Positions 12,669 to 21,300 of a stretch of DNA of 23,969 bases are shown here, piece after piece. The stretch lies in the IMG/VR virus record IMGVR_UViG_3300009149_000279, positions 1 through 23,969 of that record; one strand, written 5' to 3'. A program made the translations under genes and the position numbers. The notes beneath the pieces were generated by a model, which worked only from the letters and a program-made list of their open reading frames with translations, made no database searches and was not told the origin of the DNA. Numbering within the stretch: position 1 is the first letter of the stretch; every line of letters begins with the position of its first letter. This stretch comes from a virus.

Positions 12669-13539
12669 AATTATGTAATGGGATTTTATATAAAGTTCCA
12701 TTTACTCTAACCTCTAAATATAAAACTGGACTCACTGATGCTGTACCAGCCGTATTCTTTTGAAAACCAAGATTAGCCGAACCTATAGCAATTTCACCAT
12801 CACTCAACGGCTCAGCATAACCACCTAAAGCAATCGTATTATTCACACTCGTAATAGTTGGTCCCGATCCTACACCAATAAAAACATTATTATCACCATT
12901 AATATTATATTGATTCGCTATCGCTCCTATAACAACATTTCCATCACCATTTTCTAAAATCGCACCAGCTTCTTTACCAACTAAAACATTATTAGATCCA
13001 CCGTTCATATCTCTACCAGCCTGTTCCCCCATCATAACATTTCCATCACCCGTATTCAATAAACTACCAGCCTCATTACCAAAAATCGTATTATTTACAT
13101 TTTCCTCAACTCTCCAACCAGCTCTATAACCAACCAAAGTATTATTCGAACCAGTACTCAACAAATTACCAGCATCACGACCAATTAAAGTATTCCCCGA
13201 TCCAACAACACCATCCTCACCAGTACCAAAACCAACAAATGTGTTTAATAAACCACTTGGATCAGTCCTCTCATTCAATTTAAATATTCCACTAGCAACA
13301 TCTACTTTTCCAAAAGCTCCAAAATTTCCACCACCAGCGTTTATCTGTAATTGATTCACATCACCTCCAGGATTTGATCCACCACCACTAAAAGTAGCTG
13401 ATAAAACCCCATTTTGAAAAATAAGATTATCACCAATCATATCACTATTAATATATGTAAAGAATTGTCCATTTAAATAACCTCTTAAACTTCCATACTC
13501 CAAATCAAAAATATTTTGTCTTCCTCTATAAGGCACCAT
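12667..13539 (-). CDS. Beta-helical fibre protein with 17-residue repeats, 290 aa
   Basis: Residues 1-48 are the shared module (RQNIFDLEYGSLRGYLNGQF, then YINSDMIGDNL). Residues about 99-242 contain nine copies of a 17-residue repeat of the type N-T-L-V-G-x-x-A-G, beginning at 99, 116, 133, 150, 167, 184, 201, 218 and 234. This is a left-handed beta-roll like the YadA head, so the protein is expected to be a trimeric fibre shaft or tip. The C-terminus (LEVRVNGTLYKIPLHN) is a module often seen at the end of Bacteroidota phage fibre proteins. It may bind host surface glycans. It is encoded between the 191-aa and 223-aa relatives. Confidence 0.7.
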   Translation of the reverse strand: MVPYRGRQNIFDLEYGSLRGYLNGQFFTYINSDMIGDNLIFQNGVLSATFSGGGSNPGGDVNQLQINAGGGNFGAFGKVDVASGIFKLNERTDPSGLLNTFVGFGTGEDGVVGSGNTLIGRDAGNLLSTGSNNTLVGYRAGWRVEENVNNTIFGNEAGSLLNTGDGNVMMGEQAGRDMNGGSNNVLVGKEAGAILENGDGNVVIGAIANQYNINGDNNVFIGVGSGPTITSVNNTIALGGYAEPLSDGEIAIGSANLGFQKNTAGTASVSPVLYLEVRVNGTLYKIPLHN

Positions 13540-13557
13540 ATCATTTTTTTTATTTTT

Positions 13558-14133
13558 TTATAACTCAGAAACAATAAAATTATAGTTTTCACATATAATA
13601 TCAGCCGTTCCAGTTTCGTTTTTAGTCCAAATTTCAACATAATCATTTTCACTCATCTCAACTAAACACTGAATCGCCGCTCCTTGTAACTTACCATTAC
13701 TTCTTGTAATTAATTCCTGCTCACTACACGGGATTATAATCGATCCATTTTTATAAAAAGATAAATGAATCTCATTATTATTTCCACTCGATAAACTAAC
13801 TATTCCTTCACACTTACATATTCTATTTCCATCCGTGTTTAATATCCTATTATCACTATGAACAAATCCATCTCTTGAAAATCCTTCAGTCGTCTCAACA
13901 TTTAATTTATACCAAGTCCCAGAAGCAGTAATCCCAGTCGTAAAAGAATCACCAAACATAAAACAATTAATAAAAGCTCCACCAGTTAATTTCTTTTCAT
14001 TATCATTCCATAATAAACCATCACCAACCATATTTGAATTAATATAAGTATATAAATTATCTTTAATATAACCTCTTAACTCACCATATTCTAAATCGAA
14101 TATATTACTTCTACTTCTAAAAGGAGCGCTCAT
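13558..14133 (-). CDS. Fibre/appendage protein with jelly-roll-like C-terminus, 191 aa
   Basis: The first about 50 residues (SRSNIFDLEYGELRGYIKDN, then YINSNMVGDGLL) are nearly the same as in the 290-aa protein. The rest (about 65-191) is a beta sandwich of the C1q/TNF-like type found in phage appendages: EIHLSFYKNGSII, then AAIQCLVEMSENDYVEIWTK and ADIICENYNFIVSEL. Such trimers bind ligands or decorate virions. The ATG overlaps the TGA of the protease gene as ATGA, so it is coupled to it. The location between protease and scaffold genes leaves open whether it attaches to the head or the tail. Confidence 0.65.
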   Translation of the reverse strand: MSAPFRSRSNIFDLEYGELRGYIKDNLYTYINSNMVGDGLLWNDNEKKLTGGAFINCFMFGDSFTTGITASGTWYKLNVETTEGFSRDGFVHSDNRILNTDGNRICKCEGIVSLSSGNNNEIHLSFYKNGSIIIPCSEQELITRSNGKLQGAAIQCLVEMSENDYVEIWTKNETGTADIICENYNFIVSEL

Positions 14134-15050
14134 CTTAATATATCTTTTAATTTTTCCAAATCATTATTCAATAAAGCCTCTTTCATCTTATCAAATTTTT
14201 CATTTATCATATCTTCTCTATCAATTTGTTCTAATTTTCTCTGAGCCCACTCAACACCTTCATCACCACCCCAAGCAAGCCACATCAATCTACCACAACC
14301 ATCACCTAAATCCTTATTACTATTTTGTCTATGTCTCTCAAAAGCCGCCATCCTTGATATAGTTTCTCGACTTATAGCCTCACCATTAGCAAGTTGATTC
14401 GCTCTAGCCTTTCCAACAGGAGTACCACAATCACCCCAACCATTTTCCTCAGCCCATCTTAAAGCAATCTTAGCATTCTCACTAGCCGCCTTAGGATAAT
14501 CAGTATATGACTCAAAATCCTGCTTCGACATTTCAACCTTTTCCAACTCACTTATTAACTCAATAGAAAATCCTTGTAAAGAATCACTTTTTATATAATC
14601 TTTCCAAAACTTATCATCATCAATATAAACAGATCCAGCCCAACTTCCATCAGGGACTTCAAAACCAAAATCTACTTTAACCTTATCACTAACAATAAAA
14701 TTCTCAACAACAAAAGCATTAACTCTATTATCTCCGTGTTGAAAATTTATATTTCTACCATACTGATTCTTATTAAACTTCTTAACTATCTTTTCAATAG
14801 TCGATTTTTCAAACATAGTATAATATTCACCCATACTAGGACTCCATCTATATATCAATTTATCAGGAACTATAAAAACGCCATAAAGCATTTTCTTATC
14901 TTTATTAGCAACAAAAGTCATTTTCTTTTGTTTATTCAATTTAATCCAATTTAACTCCATAGCCGGCTCATCAACCAAAGATATAAAATCAACACCAGTC
15001 ATATCATCATCATCATTAACAACAACTTTATATATCGGTAACTTTTCCAT
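14130..15050 (-). CDS. XkdF-like prohead protease with extra C-terminal domain
   Basis: The 306-aa protein begins like XkdF-type (S78_2) proteases: DFISLVDEPAMELNWIK (about 21-37), then H105 in NFQHGD, E116 in VVENFIV, a GSWAGSVYIDDDKFW stretch (about 135-149) and S162 in QGFSIE. H105 and S162 are the likely catalytic pair. The enzyme would cleave scaffold and capsid subunits during maturation. Residues about 185-276 form a second domain (YPKAASENAKIALRWAEENG, then CGTPVGKARANQLANGE, ISRMAAFERH and LMWLAWGGDEGVEWAQ) that I recognise as a recurring fused module in Bacteroidota phage proteases; its function is unknown. The final helix is a short coiled coil. The TMP gene lies just upstream. Confidence 0.75.
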   Translation of the reverse strand: MEKLPIYKVVVNDDDDMTGVDFISLVDEPAMELNWIKLNKQKKMTFVANKDKKMLYGVFIVPDKLIYRWSPSMGEYYTMFEKSTIEKIVKKFNKNQYGRNINFQHGDNRVNAFVVENFIVSDKVKVDFGFEVPDGSWAGSVYIDDDKFWKDYIKSDSLQGFSIELISELEKVEMSKQDFESYTDYPKAASENAKIALRWAEENGWGDCGTPVGKARANQLANGEAISRETISRMAAFERHRQNSNKDLGDGCGRLMWLAWGGDEGVEWAQRKLEQIDREDMINEKFDKMKEALLNNDLEKLKDILR

Positions 15051-15082
15051 AATTTCTTATATATTTTTTATAATTTCGTTTA

Positions 15083-16387
15083 TTAACCAAATTCAGCACT
15101 TGTCTCAACAACAGCCACATTATTCTGAGTACCAGTAATATCAGTTTCAACAACATAAACCTGTTGAGGCTGATTAACAACCGGCGCTTGAACATTAGCA
15201 CCAGCTATATTCGAAGCTCCACCAGCCGCTCCACTATTTATACCAAATTCAGGAGGTACTATATCACTAACTCCACTTTCACCAGCACTAGAAGATCCAC
15301 TTAAAGACGATGAAACGCTCGAAGCAGCACCTCCACCACCAGCACCTCCGCTTTCAGGGAATTTCTGAGAAGCAATTATACCAATCTGAGCCGCTCCTAA
15401 ACCAGCAATCACAGCCGCCATAACAGCTCCAGCTATCGGTCCTAATTGAAAAGCATTAACAACACCCTGAGCCGTCGCTATAATGGCCTGTACTATCTGT
15501 AAAGCCTTTTGTTGTTCAAAAGCCTTTTTCTGTTCCTTTCTTTCCTTTTTTCTATACTCTCTATCAATATTTTCCTTAGCAGTAGCCAGCTCCTCCTCAG
15601 TCAAAACACCTCTTTCATACTGAGCGTCCAAAGCCGCAATCCTTTCATCTCTTTCTCGATTAATCTGTTCTATTCTTTGATTACTTTGTTCCTGTAAAAT
15701 CTGTCCAACACCACCTATAATAGAATTAATCGCTCCTAAAGCCGCTCCTATCGCTCCCAATAAACTATCTTCATCATCAGGATTATCTATCGCATTTTTA
15801 ACACCATCTATAGCCTCACCAAAACCACTAGTAATATTCATCGCAGCCGAAGCAAGCGCGCCAGATATACCATCAGTCCCAACAAAAATCTCAGATATAG
15901 TCGATCCTAAATTTTTAAAACCTGTAGATATTTTTTCTATATCACTAAGTGATTCATCGGTCAGTTGTCTTTGTAATCCGAGTAATTTAATTTGTAAATC
16001 TATCCTCTCCTTTGAACCTTCTTTAAATAAATTCTTTTCCAATAAAAGATTTTGAATCCTTCTTATCTCATTTTCCTTTAGTTTCCTATTTAACTCATCC
16101 TCATCTTTTATTACACCATCAGTATATTCCTGATAAATTCTTAATTTTTCAGCAGCAAATTCAGTTTCAACAGAATTAACATAAATATCATTTAATCGTT
16201 TCTCCTCCTCTCTCGCTTTTCTTATAACCTCTAATCTTTCCTCCTCTAACTTCTTAGCCGCTTCTATTTTTTTCTTATCAGCTTCAACCCTAGCCTTTTC
16301 CTCATCAGCAATTCTTTTCTTTTCCTCAGCAGAAGCCTGTTTCGATATAGTATTTAATTCTCTTTGAATCTGTCTTTCTTGATTCAA
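15083..16387 (-). CDS. Tape-measure protein, C-terminal part after an in-frame stop
   Basis: This is the continuation of the tape measure in the same frame. The open frame actually extends back to 16471, right after the TAA at 16474-16472, with 28 codons before the first near-start codon, a TTG at 16387. No ATG start lies close to the stop; the first in-frame Met is about 180 residues further on. The sequence runs as coiled coil (AEEKKRIADEEKARVEADKK), then a hydrophobic section (GAIGAALGAINSIIGGVGQI), another coiled coil, a second hydrophobic stretch (VVNAFQLGPIAGAVMAAVIA), and a Gly/Ser-rich tail. The C-terminus (QVYVVETDITGTQNN) is a common tape-measure end in Bacteroidota phages. Without the stop the whole protein would be 767 residues. 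Confidence 0.7.
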   Translation of the reverse strand: MNQERQIQRELNTISKQASAEEKKRIADEEKARVEADKKKIEAAKKLEEERLEVIRKAREEEKRLNDIYVNSVETEFAAEKLRIYQEYTDGVIKDEDELNRKLKENEIRRIQNLLLEKNLFKEGSKERIDLQIKLLGLQRQLTDESLSDIEKISTGFKNLGSTISEIFVGTDGISGALASAAMNITSGFGEAIDGVKNAIDNPDDEDSLLGAIGAALGAINSIIGGVGQILQEQSNQRIEQINRERDERIAALDAQYERGVLTEEELATAKENIDREYRKKERKEQKKAFEQQKALQIVQAIIATAQGVVNAFQLGPIAGAVMAAVIAGLGAAQIGIIASQKFPESGGAGGGGAASSVSSSLSGSSSAGESGVSDIVPPEFGINSGAAGGASNIAGANVQAPVVNQPQQVYVVETDITGTQNNVAVVETSAEFG

Positions 16388-16471
16388 CCTTTCAGTTCTT
16401 TTTCTAGCAACATCAGCAATTAAACGAGCTTCCTCATCTAAATTTTCTTTATTCGATCTAGCAAAAGTATT

Positions 16472-17386
16472 TTATAGTGTCTGAGCCTCCGCCCTTAATT
16501 CTAAAACCTTAGTTTCCTCAACTAATAAAGTATTCTGTAAATCTCTCGCTTCTCTTAAAAATCCCGCCCTTTCACTAGCCGAAAATTGTTCTTCTTGTCT
16601 AGACTTCAATCTTAACTCAGCAATATCACCTTCCAACTTGGCTCTCTTAACCAATAAATCTCTTTCTAATTTATCAGCTTTAGCTCTTTTATCAGCAACT
16701 TCCGCGGCAGCATCACCTTCCTTTTTTAACTCATCAACAAATTCACCCGTTTTCTTTATAGCATTTTCAATCTTATCAGTAGCATTTTCAACACCAGTCG
16801 TGATTTTCAAAGCCGCATCGGCAGCCGTCTTACCAGCCTCTTTAAATTTCCCACTCAAAGCAAGCTCAATAGATTTTCCTAAAGCCGGAATCAACTCCAA
16901 TATACCTTCAAATCTATTAACAATATTCTCCTTTAACGCATTACTAAAATCCTCTAAGGCTTTTTTTGGATTCCGAAAAGCCTTAATAATAATCTCTCCT
17001 AAATCAGCAAGTAAATCAATAAAATTATCAACAATCGAACCAGCAACCGTCATAATCTTATTCCACTTATTCTGTCCTTCCTCACTACTCGTAAAAGCAG
17101 CAGTCACCGCACCAATAGCGATTATCAAAAGACCTATACCAGTCGCAGCAATCGCCGCTCCCATACCTCTAAAACCTAAAGTAGCAGCATTTATAACTTT
17201 AGTCATCCCACTAAAAGCAGCGCTTATCTGTCCTATCGGTCCAGGAATCTTTGATAAATTATCATTAACAGAACCAAAGGATTTATCAGCAGTTTTCCCA
17301 GTATCAGCAATCTTTTCATTAAGATTTCCTATACTTTTCTCCGCATCAGATGTATCTAAAATTATTTTTTTTCTTATGTCAGCCAT
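16472..17386 (-). CDS. Tape-measure protein, N-terminal part, ends at an in-frame TAA
   Basis: Residues 1-304 of a tail tape-measure protein. The N-terminus (ADIRKKIILDTSDAEKSIGN) and the following helices are typical, with hydrophobic stretches at about 70-100 (GFRGMGAAIAATGIGLLIIA, then IGAVTAAF) and later helices rich in Lys, Glu and Ala. It would sit inside the tail tube and set tail length. The frame ends at TAA (context CTA TAA AAT) in the middle of a coiled coil (LRAEAQTL), and the same frame continues downstream for 462 further codons without interruption. A one-base change from CAA, GAA, AAA, TTA or TCA would explain the stop. The gene may be broken, read through, or affected by an assembly error. 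Confidence 0.7.
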   Translation of the reverse strand: MADIRKKIILDTSDAEKSIGNLNEKIADTGKTADKSFGSVNDNLSKIPGPIGQISAAFSGMTKVINAATLGFRGMGAAIAATGIGLLIIAIGAVTAAFTSSEEGQNKWNKIMTVAGSIVDNFIDLLADLGEIIIKAFRNPKKALEDFSNALKENIVNRFEGILELIPALGKSIELALSGKFKEAGKTAADAALKITTGVENATDKIENAIKKTGEFVDELKKEGDAAAEVADKRAKADKLERDLLVKRAKLEGDIAELRLKSRQEEQFSASERAGFLREARDLQNTLLVEETKVLELRAEAQTL

Positions 17387-17405
17387 TATCTATTATATAA
17401 TTATT

Positions 17406-18218
17406 TTATATCCATTTTAATTTACAAATCCAATTAATATTAGTACCAGCTTCACCAGTAACTCTTACTCTAACACTCGTACCACTAAAATCTATCGTAG
17501 ATGTAGCAGTCGAAAAATCAGTCTTTTCAATTAAATCTATAGTACCAACCTGAAACAAAGTACCACCATCATTTCTTATAGCAGATGTAATCTTACCATA
17601 ATATCCATTTGATCCGTCAGTCTGTATTCCAGTGATATATGCTTCAAAAAATTTCATATTATTTGAACCAACCCAACTATAAGTAGCAATATCAGTAATC
17701 GTAGCATCACTTGTCGAAACACTATAACCTTGAAATCTTAATCCTTCTATACCAACATAACCTAAACCAGATGATATATCAACATAGTTTTCACCAACAA
17801 CTAAAGTTTCTGTTTCACTTATTCTTATACTATTACTAGCATCAGCACTTAATAAAATAAAACTATTATTCATTAATATACTACTAGATCCATCAGCAGA
17901 TGTAATTTCATCACCAACACTCATAATTATATCACTACCACCAGTAGTATTACCAACAACTAAAACATCAGATAAAGATGGCGTTACACCACTCACCGTT
18001 CCACCAAAAGAAAACTCATTTATATTCGATCCAATCCTTATAAACGCCTTATTATTCAACTCATCAACACCTATCTCACTTAAAGCAAGATCACTTTTAG
18101 TCCAACTACCACTCGCTCCAAAAGGAAGTGTAAAATCCTCCTGACTAGGAATCGAAAAAGTCGAACCATCAGTCACCGTATGATGACTTATTCTACTAAA
18201 CTGACTTATTATACTCAT
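17406..18218 (-). CDS. Tail fibre-like protein, 270 aa
   Basis: The protein has a motif typical of tail fibre or tropism-determinant N-termini, SWTKSDLALSEIGVDELNNK (about 38-57), followed by FIRIGSNINEFSF. The middle is a Ser-rich beta region (SVGDEITSADGSSSILMNNS), and the C-terminus (about 178-270) has YSWVGSNNMKFFEAYITGIQ, GYYGKITSAIRNDGG and NINWICKLKWI, an all-beta domain that I have seen at the ends of phage fibre proteins. The likely job is adsorption or baseplate decoration. It lies between the 1011-aa tail protein and the tape measure and is not part of the adaptor family seen in the four genes after the protease. Confidence 0.6.
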   Translation of the reverse strand: MSIISQFSRISHHTVTDGSTFSIPSQEDFTLPFGASGSWTKSDLALSEIGVDELNNKAFIRIGSNINEFSFGGTVSGVTPSLSDVLVVGNTTGGSDIIMSVGDEITSADGSSSILMNNSFILLSADASNSIRISETETLVVGENYVDISSGLGYVGIEGLRFQGYSVSTSDATITDIATYSWVGSNNMKFFEAYITGIQTDGSNGYYGKITSAIRNDGGTLFQVGTIDLIEKTDFSTATSTIDFSGTSVRVRVTGEAGTNINWICKLKWI

Positions 18219-18249
18219 ATTTTTAAATATATTTTTTATTCATATGTTT

Positions 18250-18411
18250 TTATATCACAAAGTCATAACCACCAGATAAAAGATTCTCTATCGTATGACT
18301 ACCTAAAGGTCTAACCTCATCTCGACCACCAGATATAAAATTTTCAACTTTATTTTCAGGAAAAGCACTTAAAACCTCATCTCGACCAGCACCAACAAAA
18401 TTACTTACTTT
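18250..18411 (-). repeat. Three ~20-residue repeats at the end of the 1011-aa tail protein
   Basis: Residues 959-978, 979-997 and 998-1011 carry K-V-S-N-F-V-G-A-G-R-D-E-V, K-V-E-N-F-I-S-G-G-R-D-E-V and T-I-E-N-L-L-S-G-G-Y-D-F-V. The last copy forms the exact C-terminus. They follow the beta-helix and may be an oligomerisation cap. The span runs from 18250 to 18411 in ascending order. Confidence 0.7.
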
Positions 18412-21285
18412 TATCATAGGCTGTCCTATCATCACTCTATCACTTTCTCTCAAAGTATTATTAACACCACCTATAACAACAGAATTTTTAATATTCAAAT
18501 CTATCTTATTACCAGCACCACCTATAACAACAGAATTAGTCGCAGACTTTCCAATAAAATTATTCTCACCACCCAATATAACAGCATTATTACTACTCAC
18601 TATATAATGATTATTACCACCAACAACAGCCGATAAAAAAGAATTAGCACCAATTCTATTATCATCTCCATATATGAATCCATTTGTAAAATATCCCATT
18701 TCATTTGAATCCCCAAAAATAAAAACTCCTCCTATTTCTCTACTAGTATTTCCCTTTCCAACCAATATACCCTTATCAGTATATGGTCTATTCGGTCTTG
18801 ATATAATTACACCATCCATCGGCTTTATAAAAGTATCAACAACATCTCCTTTAATAACCTTTAAATCTATCTCTTTTATTTTCAATAATTCAACTTTATA
18901 AGATCCACTTCTAACAGGATTATACTCTATCTTATTCAATCTAAAATAACCACCAGTCGAGGATGACAACCTATCAACAAATATAATATCATTAAAACTT
19001 AAACTATTCAAATCTAACGCATCTAAATAAAAATTAGCCGTAATCAATCTACTATCTTTATCAACAATTTCCTCGATCATTTTTCGATGATAAACATTAT
19101 ATAAATTATTATTCGTAATTTGATTACCAGGATAATATAAAACTTTTGTAATCCCAAAATTAATATCACTAGAAGCCTGAGTAGGATGATTAAAATGGCC
19201 CGCATAAGGATATGTATTCAAAGTATTACCATCTAACTTCCAAAATCCATTATCAGGCACCGATATACTCTGCGTTCCTCTCTGTAAAATTCTTATACCA
19301 CCAATTATATTATTTGTAGTATCACCATTATCTTTATCTAAATATCTAGGAATTAACATCCTAAGATCAAATGAAGCGTAACTACAAACCGAAGGGCTGA
19401 ATATAATTTCAGTTTTTTCCTCACCTTTAATAAAATCATTATCAATTTCTTTAATATATTGACCCCATATCTCATTATGACTATTAAAATAAACATCATT
19501 ATAATAATCCTTTGAATCCTTTTTATATGTATATAGAATATCCTTACTTCTCAACTCACCCAATATCTGTTGTCTTACTTCTTTCGATATATCTAACTTT
19601 CTACTCCAATCTTTAACAACACCTTTCGCATAATAATCATCTCTCGTCTCAATTATCAAATTCTTAGGATTATTCTTATCAATATCAACATATAAATTAA
19701 ACATCTTTAATATAGATGAAACAAAGTCACTCTTTTTAATCTTAGGAGTCAAAACCCTCGACATATCTATATCTTGTCCTGAAAATAAAACAGATTCTAT
19801 ATCAGTCGTAATATAAGATCCTTCCATAACTTCAAAAACATTCTCACCATTTAATATATTTTCGACTCTAACATAATTATTCATAAAACTTTCAACAAAA
19901 AAAGTATCAATTTCAACCCAAACTTTTTCACCAGGATATAAAGGCGCTAGTCCAGTAGCAGATCCATCCAAAACTATCGACTGAATCTGTTTTTTATATC
20001 TCACATAATCAACCGTTTCATCAATAATATCATCATTAGTAAAAAATGGGACTATATTATAAGTATTACCATTACCAAAAGGAACAGAACCAGCCTCATT
20101 TGTCAAAAAAACATAACTACCCTGTATCACAGGCTCTCCTATATTAACCACCTCAGCATTAGCAATAGGAATTTCAAAACCATTAGGAGCAGGATTTCCA
20201 GTAATAGGATTAAACTCTCTTAGTATTCTAAAAATAATATCACCACCTAATTTTCTACCAACCTGCGGAAAAGGATATACTGATGGAATATCCTCCTCAC
20301 TTTTTCCTTGAAATAGTTTATTTATTTTAATATCTAAATTAACACCAAACTTTATATAAAAAGTCTGGGATGGCTGCGTATATTCAAAATTAGTAACATC
20401 CCAATAACCAGATGGATCACCAAAAGGAGATAAATCATTTGAAAATCTCATAGTAGGATCATAATCAGGAGTACCAGTATCACTCATTAAAAACGCATAA
20501 TCAAATGGCTGAGAAGCAACATTTGATAATGGGTTACATACATAAGAACCAGTCAAACCAATATAAATTCTATTATTGAAAATCCACTCAGGCGTCGGTC
20601 CTGTTTCAGGAGCACCATATGGAATTATCAAATTTTCAAAAATCTCACTATCAAAAAAATCTGATTCATATGTAAATCCAGATTCATTAAATAATTTTTC
20701 CATAATATACTTAACATATATACCCGGTCTCATCTTTTCAATTTCTAAACCATCATTATTAACTAGCTGTAAATTATCTAAATTATTATTATAATCAATC
20801 AAAGGATAATAATATCCATAAGTCCAATATTTATCCCAACTATCAGATATATTAACATAATTATATGTATGATTCAATTCACTAAAATCCAAATCACTTA
20901 TATATCCACCACTTAAAGTTTCAAAAAAAGTATCATTATCTCCTAAAATTACACACTCATAATTAAAGTGTATATTATCACCACTCTTAATATTTCTTAA
21001 TTGAAAAAATCCTTCGAAAACTTGTATAGTATCATTTAAAACATAACACCTAACTTTTTTATTAGCATTAAAATCAGATAAATTATGAACATCAAAAATA
21101 AAATTAAATAATTGACTATTATTAACCGTATGAGGAATATTCAAAGTCTTAGTAAAAGATGAATTCCTTTTCGATATATCTTTAACATCAGCAATATTAT
21201 ATGTAATAGGAAAACTTATATTTTCTCCTAAATCAACCTTTCTCCAATCTCCATCAAAGTAAATAAATAATTCTGTCTTATTCAT
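18250..21285 (-). CDS. Large tail/baseplate protein with beta-helical C-terminus
   Basis: A 1011-aa protein. The N-terminus (YNIADVKDISKRNSSFTKTL, about 31-50) and the following 100 residues (FEGFFQLRNIKSGDN and similar) are characteristic of large tail-hub or baseplate proteins in Bacteroidota phages. The central part is long and beta-rich. Residues 839-958 form a beta-helix with repeats such as NSVVIGG-x10 in a 17-residue period, like the 290-aa protein. Residues 959-1011 carry three repeats of V-x-N-F-x-x-G-G-R-D-E-V at about 20-residue spacing. So a fibre-type domain is fused to the hub, perhaps making it a host-contact tip. It is the first gene after the class A element at 21301-21335. 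Assignment to the hub role is by analogy. Confidence 0.65.
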   Translation of the reverse strand: MNKTELFIYFDGDWRKVDLGENISFPITYNIADVKDISKRNSSFTKTLNIPHTVNNSQLFNFIFDVHNLSDFNANKKVRCYVLNDTIQVFEGFFQLRNIKSGDNIHFNYECVILGDNDTFFETLSGGYISDLDFSELNHTYNYVNISDSWDKYWTYGYYYPLIDYNNNLDNLQLVNNDGLEIEKMRPGIYVKYIMEKLFNESGFTYESDFFDSEIFENLIIPYGAPETGPTPEWIFNNRIYIGLTGSYVCNPLSNVASQPFDYAFLMSDTGTPDYDPTMRFSNDLSPFGDPSGYWDVTNFEYTQPSQTFYIKFGVNLDIKINKLFQGKSEEDIPSVYPFPQVGRKLGGDIIFRILREFNPITGNPAPNGFEIPIANAEVVNIGEPVIQGSYVFLTNEAGSVPFGNGNTYNIVPFFTNDDIIDETVDYVRYKKQIQSIVLDGSATGLAPLYPGEKVWVEIDTFFVESFMNNYVRVENILNGENVFEVMEGSYITTDIESVLFSGQDIDMSRVLTPKIKKSDFVSSILKMFNLYVDIDKNNPKNLIIETRDDYYAKGVVKDWSRKLDISKEVRQQILGELRSKDILYTYKKDSKDYYNDVYFNSHNEIWGQYIKEIDNDFIKGEEKTEIIFSPSVCSYASFDLRMLIPRYLDKDNGDTTNNIIGGIRILQRGTQSISVPDNGFWKLDGNTLNTYPYAGHFNHPTQASSDINFGITKVLYYPGNQITNNNLYNVYHRKMIEEIVDKDSRLITANFYLDALDLNSLSFNDIIFVDRLSSSTGGYFRLNKIEYNPVRSGSYKVELLKIKEIDLKVIKGDVVDTFIKPMDGVIISRPNRPYTDKGILVGKGNTSREIGGVFIFGDSNEMGYFTNGFIYGDDNRIGANSFLSAVVGGNNHYIVSSNNAVILGGENNFIGKSATNSVVIGGAGNKIDLNIKNSVVIGGVNNTLRESDRVMIGQPMIKVSNFVGAGRDEVLSAFPENKVENFISGGRDEVRPLGSHTIENLLSGGYDFVI
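18465..18537 (-). repeat. 22-bp direct repeat, 51-bp period, in the beta-helix region
   Basis: Identical 22-bp copies occur at 18465-18486 and 18516-18537 (both contain CCTATAACAACAGAATT). The 51-base spacing equals 17 codons, so it encodes two consecutive NSVVIGG beta-helix turns. The DNA identity points to recent duplication of one turn. Confidence 0.75.
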
Positions 21286-21300
21286 AATCTATATTATATT

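Noticed and set aside
15083-17386. Genome-wide stop-codon reassignment to explain the tape-measure TAA
   Set aside because: TAA ends most genes here, including capsid, portal and tail genes, with good neighbours right after, so it must work as a stop.
16638-17420. 260-codon open frame on the plus strand
   Set aside because: It mirrors the tape-measure coding strand; the hydrophobic Ala/Ser/Leu composition is what antisense of Lys/Glu/Ala codons gives.
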